Assembly (NCBI GenBank): GCA_946699065.1
Contig: CAMPDV010000723.1
Span: forward strand, 1-64,000
Length of the DNA: 64,000 nt
DNA from: Loxodes magnus
Lineage: Eukaryota; Ciliophora; Karyorelictea; Loxodida; Loxodidae
Direction: 5' to 3'
How positions within the stretch are numbered: position 1 is the first letter of the stretch; each line of letters begins with the position of its first letter. The notes below the pieces were generated by a model, which saw only the letters and a list, made by a program, of their open reading frames with translations, had not been told where the DNA came from and did no database searches. Positions 1 to 11,310 of this stretch are shown piece after piece. The position numbers and the translations under genes were made by a program.

Positions 1-375
1 AATACATAGCATAGAGCATCATATAATATCAAATTTTTAAATCGTCATGGGCATTCATTTCATCCCTAATGGTAAAAACCTGAAGATAAGATTGGAATAA
101 CTAATTTTGCATTCGATCACATAGTAGAAACTTATGTTTCTATATCAACTTTATTCTACCCTATACTAATATTTCCTATTAACTACTGGGCCAAAGTATT
201 TATATCTTTAAGTTATATGATGGTTGCTGTAATGTCACATTGGGATAAGTTCCCATACAAATATCATCTCGATCATCATTATAAGATTATAGCTAACTAT
301 GAAACAATAATAACAATATTCGACAAAATTTTTGGAACATATTACAGTCAAGAGAAAAAAGAGCACGACAAATGA
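1..375 (+). CDS. Fatty acid hydroxylase / sterol desaturase family protein, C-terminal part (5' end outside window)
   Basis: Frame 1 reads 124 codons to TGA at 373-375, with TAG and TAA read as Gln (codon 3 and two just after the HGHSFHP box). What is seen: an HR pair at residues 4-5, the histidine cluster HGHSFHP at residues 16-22, a hydrophobic stretch around residues 45-77, the terminal box HLDHH at residues 89-93, and FDKIFGTYY close to the C-terminus. This order of His boxes followed by a D..FGTY tail is typical of the fatty acid hydroxylase superfamily (ERG3/ERG25/SUR2-like di-iron membrane enzymes of the ER). The family oxidises or desaturates sterols or acyl chains. The first His box and the N-terminal membrane spans lie outside the window. 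Substrate cannot be assigned. The last codons overlap the start of the next frame by four bases. Confidence 0.75.
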
Positions 376-1304
376 TAACTCTTTATAAAATCTTATTTAA
401 AAATAAACGCTTTTTGTTTTCCTTTATTTTAACTTTTATTTTACTTTATTTTTCTCTTAAAATGTGAAATTTCTGTAAACCTGTTTCATCTGGGAAACTA
501 GATAAAGAGAATCGTTTTGAAATTTTAGATATGTAGCGAGGCGTCATCTCTTTTAAAAAATAGAGAAAGAAAGTAGAAATACCAGCTGGGATTTATATTT
601 CGGTAAAAACGGAAAAGAGTTTAAGAAAATACATTTTAAAACTTGAGGTTGATATAGATATGAAAAATATCAAAGAGGTAACACAAGTATTTGCATTTAA
701 AGAATGGATACTTTTATCTTTATTTGATTGAAAATAGTAGGACCAGATTTTAAATATTATTATTAATTAGTCGTTTTACTACTGAACCACTGAAATCTAC
801 GTTTGTTTAGATGTAGTATATTAAAATTTAATTATTACATAGAACAAAATGCTAGTGATATGCAATTAATATGAGTTGAACGATTGATAATCGAATTACT
901 TTATAAAAGCATTGTAATGATTTAAATATCAGAAATATCTGAGATATAAAAAAATCGAAAGAGAAGTTACTTTTAAATCAATGATAGATTTAAAAAATAA
1001 CACCAGAGAAAACAAAGGTAAAGAAAATGTCTACTCTATGCTAGGAAAAGTTAAAAAAATAAAGAGCTGTAATAATTTAAATGTCTTAGTCGTAATTTCG
1101 ATCTATATAGCAGAAATCTTAAATTATGAATATCTTGACTTTTAATTTATATAAAATAGATCTTACATATATCAGCTTATTTAAAATAGAATGCTTATTT
1201 ATTTTTTTATTAAGATACTACTTAATTCCTTAAAGCAACATAAAAATTTGTTAATAATTTTTTTCATATTTCCATTGTTTGATTCACAGCTGTATACGAT
1301 TTGA
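372..1304 (+). CDS. Predicted membrane protein, unknown family, about 310 aa
   Basis: ATG at 372 overlaps the upstream stop as ATGA. One frame runs on with protein-like composition: a basic N-terminus (KILFKNKR), a strong hydrophobic anchor of about 17 residues, then a charged domain (for example SGKLDKENRFEILDMQRG and VEIPAGIYISVKTEKSLRKY) and a K/E-rich stretch around codons 180-240. In-frame TGA codons fall at 462, 729, about 783, 888 and 918 and would be Trp. None then occurs for about 128 codons until TGA at 1302-1304, which I take as the stop because TGA is reported to be depleted just before true stops in this code. The frame can be read further as a hydrophobic protein, so the 3' end is uncertain. 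An alternative is a shorter protein ending at 729-731. I do not recognise a family. A type II membrane topology is inferred from the anchor. Confidence 0.45.
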
Positions 1305-1949
1305 GACCTTTGAAATTATTTAATTCTAAAAATTATTGATTCCTTCAGACAATATTTTTTATTTTGACTTCTATTTTTATATCAATTAGCTTTGCTTGGC
1401 TTTCTATATTACCAAACAACGTAAGCTTACTTATTGAATATCGATCTTTTATTTTATGATTTTCGCATGATTATAAACGTTTTAAGTAAAAACTCCTCAT
1501 TACTATTTCTTGTTAGTGCAAATTTTTTTAACTATGACTGAATATGAAAAAGCTTTTTAGTTTAATATCTCTTTCATTTACTAAATTTCCTATTTGTTTC
1601 GGAAAATAAAAATGTTCGAATATCTTTTTTAGTAGATTGTTAATTCACTAAATTTTTATAGCATAAATCACCCAGTTTCTTCTTATCTTTGAACTTTAGA
1701 TATTGTTTAATTTAAATCTGAGAATACTTCTAGCAAATTTTAGTATTTAATTTTGAAATAATTCAAATTTTATCTTATAGAGCTGTAATTATAACTCTCT
1801 ATTTCAATATAAAATGGAACTATGAATGAAAAGAAAATTAAAGGTATAATATAAGATTTTTTGCAAAAATAAATAAAAATATAAAATGCAAAATTAAATG
1901 TTTGGCGATCTTGGAGATATTTCAACCTTTTTCCCGCCAACTTCTAGAT
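1305..1949. other. AT-rich stretch without a firm gene
   Basis: T-rich on the + strand. It can be read as a hydrophobic continuation of the preceding frame (Leu/Phe/Ile-rich, several TGA), but T-rich DNA always gives this, so I do not call it. It may be 3' untranslated or intergenic sequence between the + strand membrane-protein frame and the - strand coding-like region that follows. Confidence 0.3.
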
Positions 1950-2475
1950 TGATCTAGAAACATAAAATAAAAGTTTGAAAATCTCTAAAACTCTTCTCCT
2001 TGCCCATGCTTGTTGTCCTTGAATTCTTAAATCACCTAGATACTAGATATCAATTTTTTCTTGCAAGTTTAACATATTTGCTACTATATAGTCTTTCTCT
2101 TTATAGTTTTAGTTGTTACTATCTCTTCTTTTATTTTTCCAAATACTTCTACCAGTTTTAATATTCTTTCTTGAAATTGAGAAACTTCTAGCAGCTTTTT
2201 CACAGATATATTTGAGAATTACAATATTAACATCTTTTTACTTGTCTTTTAGTTGAAATCTTGAGTAATTTTTGTCTTCAATTATTATTAGATTATTTCT
2301 TATTCTTTCAGTTTCATTTAACGGAGCAATTTTATCTGATTTTCTAATATTTTTCTAACTTGTGAATCAACTCTTTCTACTTCTATTGCTAGTTTTGAGT
2401 TTAGCTGTTCTAGTCTTGCTAAATATTTCAAAATACGTTAAGGTCTCTTTCTTATGCCTTTGATCCAATTCTGTA
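1950..2475 (-). CDS. Coiled-coil protein fragment, unknown (coding-like)
   Basis: The - strand is purine-rich and one frame reads about 170 codons with TAA/TAG as Gln and no disruption. It starts with a basic segment (NWIKGIRKRPQRILKYLARL), then heptad-like Leu/Ile/Val spacing (LEQLNSKLAIEVERVDSQVRK; LLEVSQFQERILKLVEVFG; KIKEEIVTTKTIKRK) and Gln-rich runs. This is the pattern of a coiled-coil protein and resembles the ORF1 proteins of the retroelements in this window, but no motif fixes identity. Upstream sequence becomes simple AT repeats, so the start is not visible; a short intron there is possible. It faces the + strand frame at its left. Confidence 0.4.
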
Positions 2476-3105
2476 TTTAAATTTAAATTTTTTACAAAAA
2501 TATGAAAATTCTATTTTTAATTTTTAAATAAATAAAGAAAAAACATACTAATTTTTCTATAATTTAAATTTTCTCAATTAATTTACCAAAGTTTGTTTAA
2601 ATCTTAAATTAAAAAAATTTTGCATCTATCGACTACATATCTTTACGTAAAAATAAAGTTTTTAGTAATTTAAAAAATTTATTTGAGATTAAATTAATTA
2701 AACGACAAAGTTAATTTATTTTTTTTAAAATTCTTTCTTTAAAAACATTAATATGAAAAAAAGTTGCCATTTATACAATAAAATAAACTTATATAATCTA
2801 TGTTTATCTCATTTAATTTGGTTAATTTATCTATTTTTTTTATATAATAAAGAATTTTAATTATAGAGCGCGTAGAACCAGGTTGGTATGCAACTTTTTC
2901 AATATTAATATTAATATAAAAGTGTTCTCATTATTCATGTTATTCATTCTATTCATTCAGTAAATCACATCAGCTTTTCCAAGTGGAAAAAACGACCTAT
3001 TAATAATAAAAAAAATGGAAAATTACTAGTAAAAAATCTCTTCTAAAAAGGAATCATCTTAGTACAGTTTTGCGTAATAAAAAATAATTTAAAAACTCTA
3101 AATCA
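2476..3105. other. AT-rich intergenic stretch
   Basis: Mostly A/T runs and short AT repeats with no supported gene. A local G/C cluster occurs near 2868-2892 but has no recognisable fold or motif. Confidence 0.4.
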
Positions 3106-3640
3106 TGCAATAAAAAATTTTAAGCTATAAAGAACTATACAAGAAATTGAAAGAAAAAATGAAAACTTGATGAGTAATTCAAAAGAGAGAACATTGAAAA
3201 TGAAAAGCTAGGAATTATAAGAATAGAATAACTAGAAACAAAATTTAATCAAATCGTAGAGCTAACTGAAAGCATATTACTGCAAAAATTTAGATGAATG
3301 ATCCGATGATTGTAAAGAGAAAGCCTAAAGAAGATTATATTCCCGAATGGAAATCAAAAAGATGTTAAAAATTAAAGCAACCTAAGCAAAAGTTAGAAAC
3401 TGCTTACATATCAAATAAAAAAAAAATAAAATAGAGAACTAATAAGAAACAATCTCGAGGATTTTTTGAAAATAAGAAGGTAAATTATACAGGAAAAATA
3501 ACTCAAGATAAACAATGAAATTATTAACATAAAGAAGGCAGCAAACAATTTATTAAAAAAATGAATGAGAATCGATCTTTCAGAAACTCTAAGAAAAAAT
3601 AGAATAAAAATTTTTAGAAGATAAGATATGCAAAATGGCC
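3106..3640 (+). CDS. Coiled-coil coding remnant, unknown
   Basis: An A-rich + strand with several joined frames of coiled-coil character, such as LGIIRIEQLETKFNQIVELTESILLQ and later KINNEIINIKKAANNLLKKW. No single frame carries through, so this is probably an eroded gene or retroelement ORF1. It ends directly at the first tRNA-Lys-like copy, which raises the possibility that both belonged to one element. No domain is recognised. Confidence 0.3.
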
Positions 3641-3680
3641 CGAACCCACCAAATTAAGAGTCTGACTGAGCTAGCCGGGC
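3637..3680 (-). pseudogene. Truncated tRNA-Lys(CTT)-like sequence, copy 1
   Basis: The - strand reads GCCCGGCTAGCTCAG, then an anticodon arm with loop CTCTTAA (anticodon CTT), then GGTGGGTTCG. The 3' half of the T arm and the 3' acceptor strand are missing or replaced. The D loop and variable loop are deleted as in copy 2. This cannot fold as a normal tRNA. It is the left copy of a direct repeat of about 80 bp. Confidence 0.55.
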
Positions 3681-3721
3681 TTATTCTTTATAACTCATCT
3701 TTCTTAAATAATTTTTATTTG
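3641..3721. repeat. Direct repeat, left copy (tRNA-Lys-like plus flank)
   Basis: Positions 3641-3721 match 4311-4391 almost base for base, covering the tRNA-like part and about 40 bp of AT-rich flank (TTATTCTTTATAACTCATC). The offset is 670 bp. The shared deletions show that one copy derives from the other, or both from the same defective source. Confidence 0.75.
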
Positions 3722-4200
3722 CTTTATTCTCAATATAAATGTAAATATAATGTGCGTTTTTTTCGAACTTAGAAATAACTCTTTTATGACTGATTTTCAT
3801 TACTCAAGTATATTCACATATTTTTCAAACTAAATTGTATCTATTTTAACCAGTTTTTAAAACTTAAACATCGTAATAGTTATATCAAAAGAAAACGGGC
3901 CATAAAGATGTGCTTATTTTTTAACTATATTAAACTTTTTTACTTTTTAGGAAGTTAAAGATGACTGTATATGGCAGGAAATATTATGAGATTAAATCTC
4001 TTTTTTACAAATTTATTTTTAGACCAAAATCTTAAATAAATGTTATTTGAAAATATTTAAAAAAATATTAGAGCATTTTAAATATGCCTTCAAAACTTAT
4101 GATTTCAAGTTTATAGCAACTACTAAAATGACTAATTTGCTGTTTTTAAAAATAACATCCTTATAGATACTCATATGAAATAATTTTGCACTAAAAAGAT

Positions 4201-4275
4201 TCAAATGTCCAGTGGTTAGAATATTCTACTATAACTCGAAAGCCCCGAGTTCAAGTCCTGATATTATCTTTTTAT
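4201..4275 (+). pseudogene. Degenerate tRNA-like sequence (GTGGTTAG D arm)
   Basis: The + strand contains CCAGTGGTTAGAATA, as in D arms of Glu/Gln/Asp-type tRNAs, an arm with loop CTATAAC, and CCCCGAGTTCAAGTCCTGA, which resembles a T arm with GTTCAAGTCC. The T-stem pairs poorly and the acceptor stem is not convincing, so this is a decayed tRNA or the tRNA-derived head of a SINE. The isotype is uncertain. Confidence 0.3.
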
Positions 4276-4294
4276 TAATTAATAAAAATAAAAA

Positions 4295-4350
4295 CGCCCA
4301 ACGTGGAGCTCGAACCCACCAAATTAAGAGTCTGACTGAGCTAGCCGGGC
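4295..4350 (-). pseudogene. Shortened tRNA-Lys(CTT)-like gene, copy 2 (56 nt)
   Basis: On the - strand the acceptor stem pairs over 7 bp (GCCCGGC with GTTGGGC, two G-T pairs). The anticodon arm TCAGA/TTTGG with loop CTCTTAA gives anticodon CTT. A T arm GTGGG-TTCGAGC-TCCAC is present, and a T-run follows as a possible Pol III terminator. Compared with a usual 73-nt tRNA-Lys, the D loop with its 3' stem and the variable loop are missing. It is therefore most likely a pseudogene. The preserved pairing of the remaining stems is odd and noted as a finding. Confidence 0.55.
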
Positions 4351-4391
4351 TTATTCTTTATAACTCATCTTTCTTAAATTATTTTTATTTG
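4311..4391. repeat. Direct repeat, right copy (tRNA-Lys-like plus flank)
   Basis: Right-hand copy of the 3641-3721 repeat. This copy keeps the 3' acceptor strand of the tRNA-like sequence that the left copy has lost. Confidence 0.75.
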
Positions 4392-5635
4392 TTTTATTAT
4401 TGTAATTTTTTTTTACTTCATTTTTTTTTACTTTTTAAACTTTTATATCATTTTTTTATCAATTTTTATTCGTTTCATTTTTTCTTATTTTTAAAGTTTT
4501 GATTTATGTTTTATATTTTTTTCTGTTTTTTTTCTAATTGCTTTATAATGATTTTTTTTTATTATAATTTTTTTTAAAGTAAGTGATTTGATATATAGAT
4601 TTATGATAGATACTTATTTTTATTTATTCGAAAATTATTTTAATTAATTTTTTTAAATTTTTTATTATAATTTAACTTTTTTTTTTTTTTTCGATTGTTT
4701 ATGTTTACATATACATATTTAACTTATATACAAATTTTTAAGAAACGGTAAATTTTCTTTAAATTTAAATCTTTTTATGTTTGACTTTCTTTTGAATATT
4801 GATCAAATAGATTTGTAAGATTTTTTATTCTTTAATTTATGAATTTTCGTTTTAAGACATATTAACTAATATTAAAAAAATATTTTAAGTGATTTTTTTT
4901 ATTATTAATCCAAAAAAAGTTTTTTAATCTATTCTTTTTTAATATAAATCATAAAAAAATTAAAATTAAATAAAAAATAAATAATTTTTTTTTCTTTATG
5001 TTATGGCTCTTTTTGATTTCTAAGGTTTTTTATATTTTTCTCGAATCAAGTTTTTTTTTTCTTCCAAAAATTTCTTTTTTCTAAGCAGCCTTTATTTTCA
5101 ATTCTTTTCTCATTAGTCATAGTTGAAACCTCTATCTTGTTTTCATCTCTTTATATATAAAAGATAAATTTATTTTAAAGGCTTTTATTAAGTAAAGGAA
5201 TGGATATGAAAAACGTGACAGATTTTTTTTTAATTATAATAATTAAGTCTAATAAATAAGTTTGAAATTTTTACATTCTTTAGTTTATATTTACTTTCTT
5301 AATTTAAAAAAAAATTCATTTTTCGAATGTTTTTTAGAATTTTTATTCTCTTTATAGGTGATTTTTTTATTATCATGCTTTTAAACTTTCTTAGTTAATA
5401 AAGTATCTTAACTTCTATTAAGATTTAGTTTTTTAATTTTTTAATTTAGTAAATAGTTTCTTATTATTTTTATCTTTTGTTAATTATTAAGTTTTATTTT
5501 ACTTTTATATTGTAAAAGCTCTGTTTTTGGTAAATTTTTCTTTGTATTTAGCTCATATAAAGAATTTCTAAAGGAAAGTTCTGTTTAGGATTTAAACGTT
5601 CTAATTTTATATTTTCGAAAAATTTTTAATTTTAC
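4392..5635. other. T-rich low-complexity stretch
   Basis: Long T and A runs (for example 4677-4691 and 5049-5060) with no supported gene on either strand. Confidence 0.5.
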
Positions 5636-5639
5636 TATC

Positions 5640-6115
5640 TTTTTAGTGTAAATGTTAGAGACTTTGAGTATGAATTAAAAAATTGGCTTATCAAAGATAT
5701 AGATGTAATAGTGCTAGTGATGAGGTGTTTTTTTGGTATTTATGTCCAAATTAAAGTACAACTAAGCTAAAAAAGATTAAAGCCATCTGTCCAGTTATTA
5801 AAATTGTTAATAAGAAATATAAGATATAAACCTTAAACTAGGGAAACATTTTTTAGATCATATAAAAACAAATTAAAGTTTTACATTTTTCTGACCTAAA
5901 TTATTAGATAATAATTAGAAGTTTGAAATCAAATTAAGAAGATAACTTGAAATTTTTAGTTAAACATGAAGCGCTTTCTGTAATTTATAAACAGTTTCAA
6001 TGAAATAGAATTAATTCCAATTAAGAAATAAATAAAAATAAAAAGAAACAAAGAAAGGCAAATATCTTGGAACAAGTTATAGATTAAACAACAATTTTTG
6101 GCTTTACGTGTATTT
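5640..6115 (+). pseudogene. FLYWCH-like zinc-finger protein remnant (possible MULE-type element)
   Basis: One + strand frame reads an aromatic/cysteine pattern RYRCNSASDEVFFWYLCP followed about 20 residues later by IKAICPVIKI. This recalls the W-x-C...C-x-A core of FLYWCH domains, which often precede Mutator-like transposases. The distal His residues expected of FLYWCH are not seen. The frame continues about 100 residues as a K/N/Q-rich segment and drifts into AT repeats. The upstream part is in another frame. I read it as a decayed element or gene; the family is a guess from spacing alone. Confidence 0.25.
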
Positions 6116-7250
6116 AGATAATTTTATCTTAACATTCTTCACATTAAAAGCCTTAATTACAAATATTCTTGCTAGTTTATTAACTCTTTTAATTTAAAAT
6201 CTTAAAAGCAAAATGGTATTATGATTATTAAAATAGTGATGAAAAGAAGTTAATGTAAGAAGTAGCTATAATAATAATTAATAAAGAGATTGTTCAAAGA
6301 ACTATAAATAAAGCAAAATAATAATAAGTAAAAATAATGTTTAATTAAACATAGTTAACTATACTGCTTATATCATTTAATACTTTGAAGATTATTAATA
6401 AATTTAATTTTAATTAAAAAGAGTTCTTATTTAATAAGCAAATAAAATATTCTATTTTTTAAAAGAAATGTTTGGTATACTTAAAAACCTTATCTAAAAT
6501 CATATTTCTACAAATACAAGCTGAGTAACAGCATAAAAAATAAATAATAAGTAATAGCTAGTAAAATAGAATAACTTAGAACAATAATCATTAGGGAGAT
6601 ATTCTATATAGCAAAAATTAAATTTTTATGTTAAAATAATCTATTTAAGCTGAATCACTAGTGAGGAATTAAGAACACTTGAAATCGAACTTGTTAAAAG
6701 AAAATCTTCTTTTCTAATGTCTATTTTAAAGATACTTAAGTCACTGAAATAGTTCTGCTCGGATTAGAATATTCGGACCTTATCACCTTTTTCCATACTT
6801 ATTTTTGATTGAAAGGTAGTCAGAATCCATTTCTTTTACGCTCTGAATACTGTAAATGTCGTGCTTTTAAGAATATTCTTTTTAGGATGTAAAGGTAATT
6901 TCATTCTTGATTAATCAGAAGTAGATACGTTTAAAGATATCTCTTGATTTCTTCTTTCTATTTTAGCTATAGATCTTTTTACACAGATAAATCCCTTCTA
7001 GTGTTTTTCCGAGCAAAAGAATCAAATGTGCTATAGAATAAGAATCTTCTATCATTTTGATTATTTTAAATAGAAAGATTCATCTTTCATCTCTTCTTTA
7101 TTTTCTAAATATTTGTTAGTTTTTATTTTTAATATAGATAAGTGTTTTTTAGTTGTGGCTGAATATTTTCCATTTTGTTTGGCTTTATAAATTTTAAGAT
7201 TAACTAAAATTAAAAAAATTATTAAGCTAGATTACATCTAAAGCATTTAA
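6116..7250. other. AT-rich stretch without supported gene
   Basis: No frame stands out by composition on either strand and no motif is seen. There is a short GTTAAA triplication at 7257-7272 just to the right. Confidence 0.4.
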
Positions 7251-7354
7251 AGAGTTAAAGTTAAAGTTAAAAGATAATTAAAGTGCTTTAGTTAAGCTAC
7301 TATATTTAATATCAAAAATAATCTTAAATTAAAGGAAAACTAAGAAGAAAAAAA

Positions 7355-8160
7355 ATGGATTAATCTCTTCGACTCTCAAAAAATTAACTTAGAAACCTAA
7401 AGAGAAAAGCGGCAAAAGAAATTTAGAAAAAATAATAACAATAGGAGGAGTCAAGCTCTTCTTCAGAAGGTAAAAATTATGGTAGGATAAATAGAGATAA
7501 GTTAACCTAAAAACGAAAACTAATCAAAAACTTTAAATTTAATTAGACCAAATGTAAAAAGTAATCTCAAATTATGAAGAAACAACTTACAACTTAGGCG
7601 AAAAAATACGGGAACTAATGAGTAACATAGAAGATTAGAACAACGAATTACTAATACTTAGAAGATAACTTATTTGTAGCAAATTAATAACGGAAGAATA
7701 ACTCTGAACTTAATCATAATAAAATTTTAAATACGACACAAAAATGGAAATAGAAAAAATACCAATAGAATTAAAAACAGAATTGAATCCAGAAAAAGAA
7801 ATGATTGCTACAAGTTTCATTAAAAGATTAGAAAATATAGAAAATAAATTATCATAAAAAAGAACGAAATAAAGATAATAATACAAACTTTGTTATGTTG
7901 CAAATCAAATCAACATATTTTAAAAAACTGTTGATAATGAAAGAAAATAAACGAATAAGAGCAGAAAAGAACATGGAGACAACTCAATAAACTATGAATA
8001 ACTCCAACAGGGATCTACAAATAAAAGCTTTTTGCAAGATCACTCGAACGGTTACAGTGGTAACCTTCCACTTAATAAAAAGGTCGTGGATCACACCCAC
8101 GTTAAAAAAACTGTCCGTAGGAACTGGTTGCAATTCCAGAGAATGCAAAACTCTACTAAC
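7355..8160 (+). CDS. Retroelement ORF1-like protein with Ser/Gln-rich N-terminus and coiled coil (frame-broken)
   Basis: ATG at 7355 starts MDQSLRLSKNQLRNLKRKAA, followed by a Gln run and EESSSSEG. After about codon 60 the frame shifts. From about 7557 frame 1 reads a coiled coil (EKIRELMSNIEDQNNELLILRR), an acidic segment (MEIEKIPIELKTELNPEKE), then a less AT-rich tail with SGNLPLNKKVVDHTHVKKTV and RRNWLQFQRM up to about 8160. No in-frame TGA follows, so the 3' end is truncated. The N-terminal layout (MD, basic patch, poly-Gln, Ser cluster, then coiled coil) matches the - strand CCHC protein at 49.2-50.0 kb, suggesting one retroelement ORF1 family. The frame break could be a mutation or an unseen intron. 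Confidence 0.5.
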
Positions 8161-8199
8161 TTTAAGTATATTATTATTATTAAAGGAAAACTTTAGCTC

Positions 8200-8945
8200 T
8201 TTATAAATAATAAACTTCTCTAGTTTTAATTTTCTAAGTTTCTTTTGTCTATTATAAGCTTATAAGTCTAACTTAATTGTATTTTAATTATTAGTTATGT
8301 GAACTGTAAATAATTAAGTTTTAACTTGTATATTCTATTATTCAATTCTTATATCCAAAATAAAGATGCTATTTAAATACTTGAGGTAAATAAATTTACC
8401 ATAGTTTGCTATATTAGTGATTAGATCTATATTTCTTTTATTCATTTATTCTAGATGTGTATCAAGCTCAGTAGTTTACTTGTTTTATTTTCAAATCTTT
8501 TGTATTTTTCTAGTATTTTAAAGATAATTTTCATCTAATGTAGTTCATTTAATTATTTTAGTGGAAATATTGCTTAATAATAAAAATAAATAGAATGCTA
8601 ATAAATATATAGTAATAGTATAAGATACCTATTGATTAAGATTAACTTAAGAAAGGAATAATTAATTTATTAGTTACTTTTAAAATACTAAGCTTCTTAA
8701 TATTAGTTATATAGCCTTAGTTAATTACTTATATAAGCTTACTAATGCTATTATTTTTAACTTTAATTTGTATTATAATTTCTTTATTTAGTTTATAATA
8801 CTTTATTATTTTAGCTATATACATTTCCTTATAATTAAAAGCATTAATATCTATATATTAGTTAGTGCTTCTTTATCTATTATTAATATAGTTTATATAT
8901 TTTAAAGAATGCTAAGAATAATAATTTAAATATAGTTAACTTAAA
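8200..8945. other. AT-rich stretch without supported gene
   Basis: Simple A/T sequence after the truncated ORF1-like gene. The open frame that continues here has no TGA simply because G is rare. Confidence 0.4.
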
Positions 8946-8949
8946 GACT

Positions 8950-10440
8950 TGTATTATGTCATTTATTTTTAATTCTCTATCTCTCTGCAAAATTCAAAGG
9001 CTAGTTTTATAATCTCCTAATTTAGCTTAAGATATCTTTAATAATTTTGTGAAATCATTGTTAAAAATTCCTAAGTTCCTTTCTATTAATACATGATAAC
9101 AAAATTTTATTAGAAGAAATAAAAATTAGCTTTCTAGGTTGCTTTTGGTTTTTAGATGCTTTTATTTGAGTCTTATTTCCTAAATTTTTTCTTATCTATC
9201 ATTAAAGAACTTCCTCTAAATTCTATTTTTTCACTTCCCATTTATTGAACTGAAGGTTGTAGATCATTCTATGGTCTAAAATTATCTTGCTTCGTTATTT
9301 TTGCCACTTTTGTAATTATTTAATGAGGCATTTCTTTTGTTTTGCGAAGATTTTTCTGAATTCTCAAATTCAGAATTCAAACTGATTATAATATTTCCTA
9401 TTTGTTTATTTTATACTTCTTAGATTTTATTCTTAACAGGTATTTTTTGTAGTTTTTTACTCTTATTCTGCTCAATTAATCCTTTTTCACTTTCAAATAA
9501 AAATAATTTCCAATAGCTTCAGTAAACCTTAAAATCTAAATATTTTATTTTTGATGTCTATTAATTTCTTTTTGATTTATGACTTAAAATTTCTTATTTG
9601 CAAATTATAATTGTTATTCTTATTTACTTGCTAAGTCTCAAATCCTTATTTTGGGATAATTTTTCAGTCAGTTTAGATGGAGTTAAGACTTTAGTGAAGT
9701 TTAGAAGGTATTAAAACATTTATTGTTCCCAGTTAAGTCTTTTATTTCTTTAATTTAAATGAAATAGGAATCTTTCTTTTATTTAATAAAGATTTATATA
9801 AAATTAAAGATATTCAATTAATATATTAATAGAAATACTTTTAGTTAAGAAGTCTTCTACTATTATTATTTTTCTTATTCTTAAAATTATACTAATTTCC
9901 TTTATCTAAAATTGAGTCTTATTATTATTATTTTAATCCATTCCTTATTTTTAAATAAGATGATATTATGATTTTGCTCTAATGCTTTATAGCTAAAAGA
10001 TTAAAATTTAAATTCTATTAAAAGATAACCAAGCAAACTAATCTTCTTAATCTTCTTAATCTAATGAATGTTAAAATTTTAGATAAATCAAGTTCACTTG
10101 AAGGCTTAAATCATTATTTCATATCTATAACTTGTTCCTAAACTCTTCCTTTTTTCCACTTCTATTCCCTTTTAGTTATTTTTGTTTTTTGGAGTTCTTG
10201 ATGTTCCAGCCAATCGAGAATTGACTTCTATAAAATCCTTGATCTTAAATTACAACTTTCAACTAATCTCTTCAATTAACTTCAATGCTTTTAAACATCT
10301 TATTTGGAATATTCTTTTCTGCTTAAAAATTGTCTCTTTAAGTTAATCCTAATATTTTTAAGAATTGATATCTCAGCATGGTACCATTTAAGAATTTTAA
10401 GTGGAGCTTGAAATTTACGCCTTTAAGTTTTATTATTATT
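8950..10440 (-). pseudogene. Eroded - strand coding region, unknown
   Basis: The - strand is purine-rich and contains several protein-like frame segments. At 10090-10440: GVNFKLHLKFLNGTMLRY, then FQAEKNIPNKMFKSIEVN and QDQGFYRSQFSIGWN. At about 9300-9420: ISLNSEFENSEKSSQNKRN and SLNNYKSGKNNEARQFQ. The segments are in different frames, so the gene is either broken or has introns I cannot place. No domain is recognised. It may be one gene of more than 400 codons or two. Confidence 0.3.
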
Positions 10441-10889
10441 AAGTTATAATTATACATATTAATGTATTAAAGTGTTCTTACCTTAGTCTTCATTTGTTAC
10501 TTCTAATGCTTATATTATTCTATTAAGATTTAAGTCTCTTCCTCAATCTTGCAAGCTAACTGTTCACAACTTGTTTATGAATATTATCACAAAATAGAAG
10601 GTTTAGCTGATTCTATAACTAATCTATAATAAAATTTAGTCTCTACAGCTAATAAAATCGCTTAGTAAGTTTTATTAAGTTCGATAATGATTTACTTGCT
10701 TCAATAAATTAAGGATTAGCTTTTTTTCTTTTTTAATAAATTTAATTTAAAAATTAATAAAATATAAGTGTTTATTTATTAAAATAGAGCCAAGAAAAGA
10801 GTTCATTAATAACTCTTCATTACAGTTAAGTCTTAAATTATTAAAAATTAATAAAGTAATTTAAGCTTTTTAAGTAAACAGAACATAGA

Positions 10890-11310
10890 TAGTCCAAGAC
10901 TACAATTATAAAAAAAAGCCTGAATATTTACCTATACAGCTAAACATTCCTATAGATATATCTCATTGGAGATTAGATGAGAAGTTAAATTTATAAAAGA
11001 CGGAAACTGTATAAAAAATGTAATAATATGAAAGATAATCTATATTGCAAGATGCATAAATAATAAAAGAGTAATTATTTGTAAATTTAGAAAAATTAGA
11101 AGCATAAAGCTAATTAGAATCTTAATTAGTAAGATAATAAGACTAATTAGTTCATCAATTGAAGAAAGTTTTAATAAAGAAACTAAAATTTATAATAAAC
11201 CAGAGGAAGATTAATTATTAGGGAAATTTAAGAAAATAAGCTAATACCTATAGGTACTAAAAGATAATAGCCTGCTTATATAAATTAGTCTTCATTGATC
11301 TTCAAATTAA
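10890..11310 (+). pseudogene. Coiled-coil protein remnant, unknown
   Basis: One + strand frame reads KPEYLPIQLNIPIDISHWRL, then a Gln/Leu-rich heptad region (ERQSILQDAQIIKEQLFVNL; EAQSQLESQLVRQQDQLVHQ). Near 11180 the natural reading moves to another frame (KIYNKPEEDQLLGKFKKISQ). The composition is clearly coding-like, but no conserved motif is seen and the frame change argues for decay. Confidence 0.4.

Noticed and set aside
1305-1860. Continuation of the membrane-protein frame beyond 1304
   Set aside because: T-rich DNA gives Leu/Phe/Ile-rich readings with TGA as Trp by chance. TGA at 1302 after a long TGA-free stretch is the more likely stop.
4212-4502. 96-codon + strand ORF
   Set aside because: Crosses the tRNA-like sequences and a T-rich tract. 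Composition is not protein-like in its second half.
7994-8206. 70-codon + strand ORF
   Set aside because: Wrong frame of the ORF1-like protein. The correct frame carries on from the upstream coiled coil.
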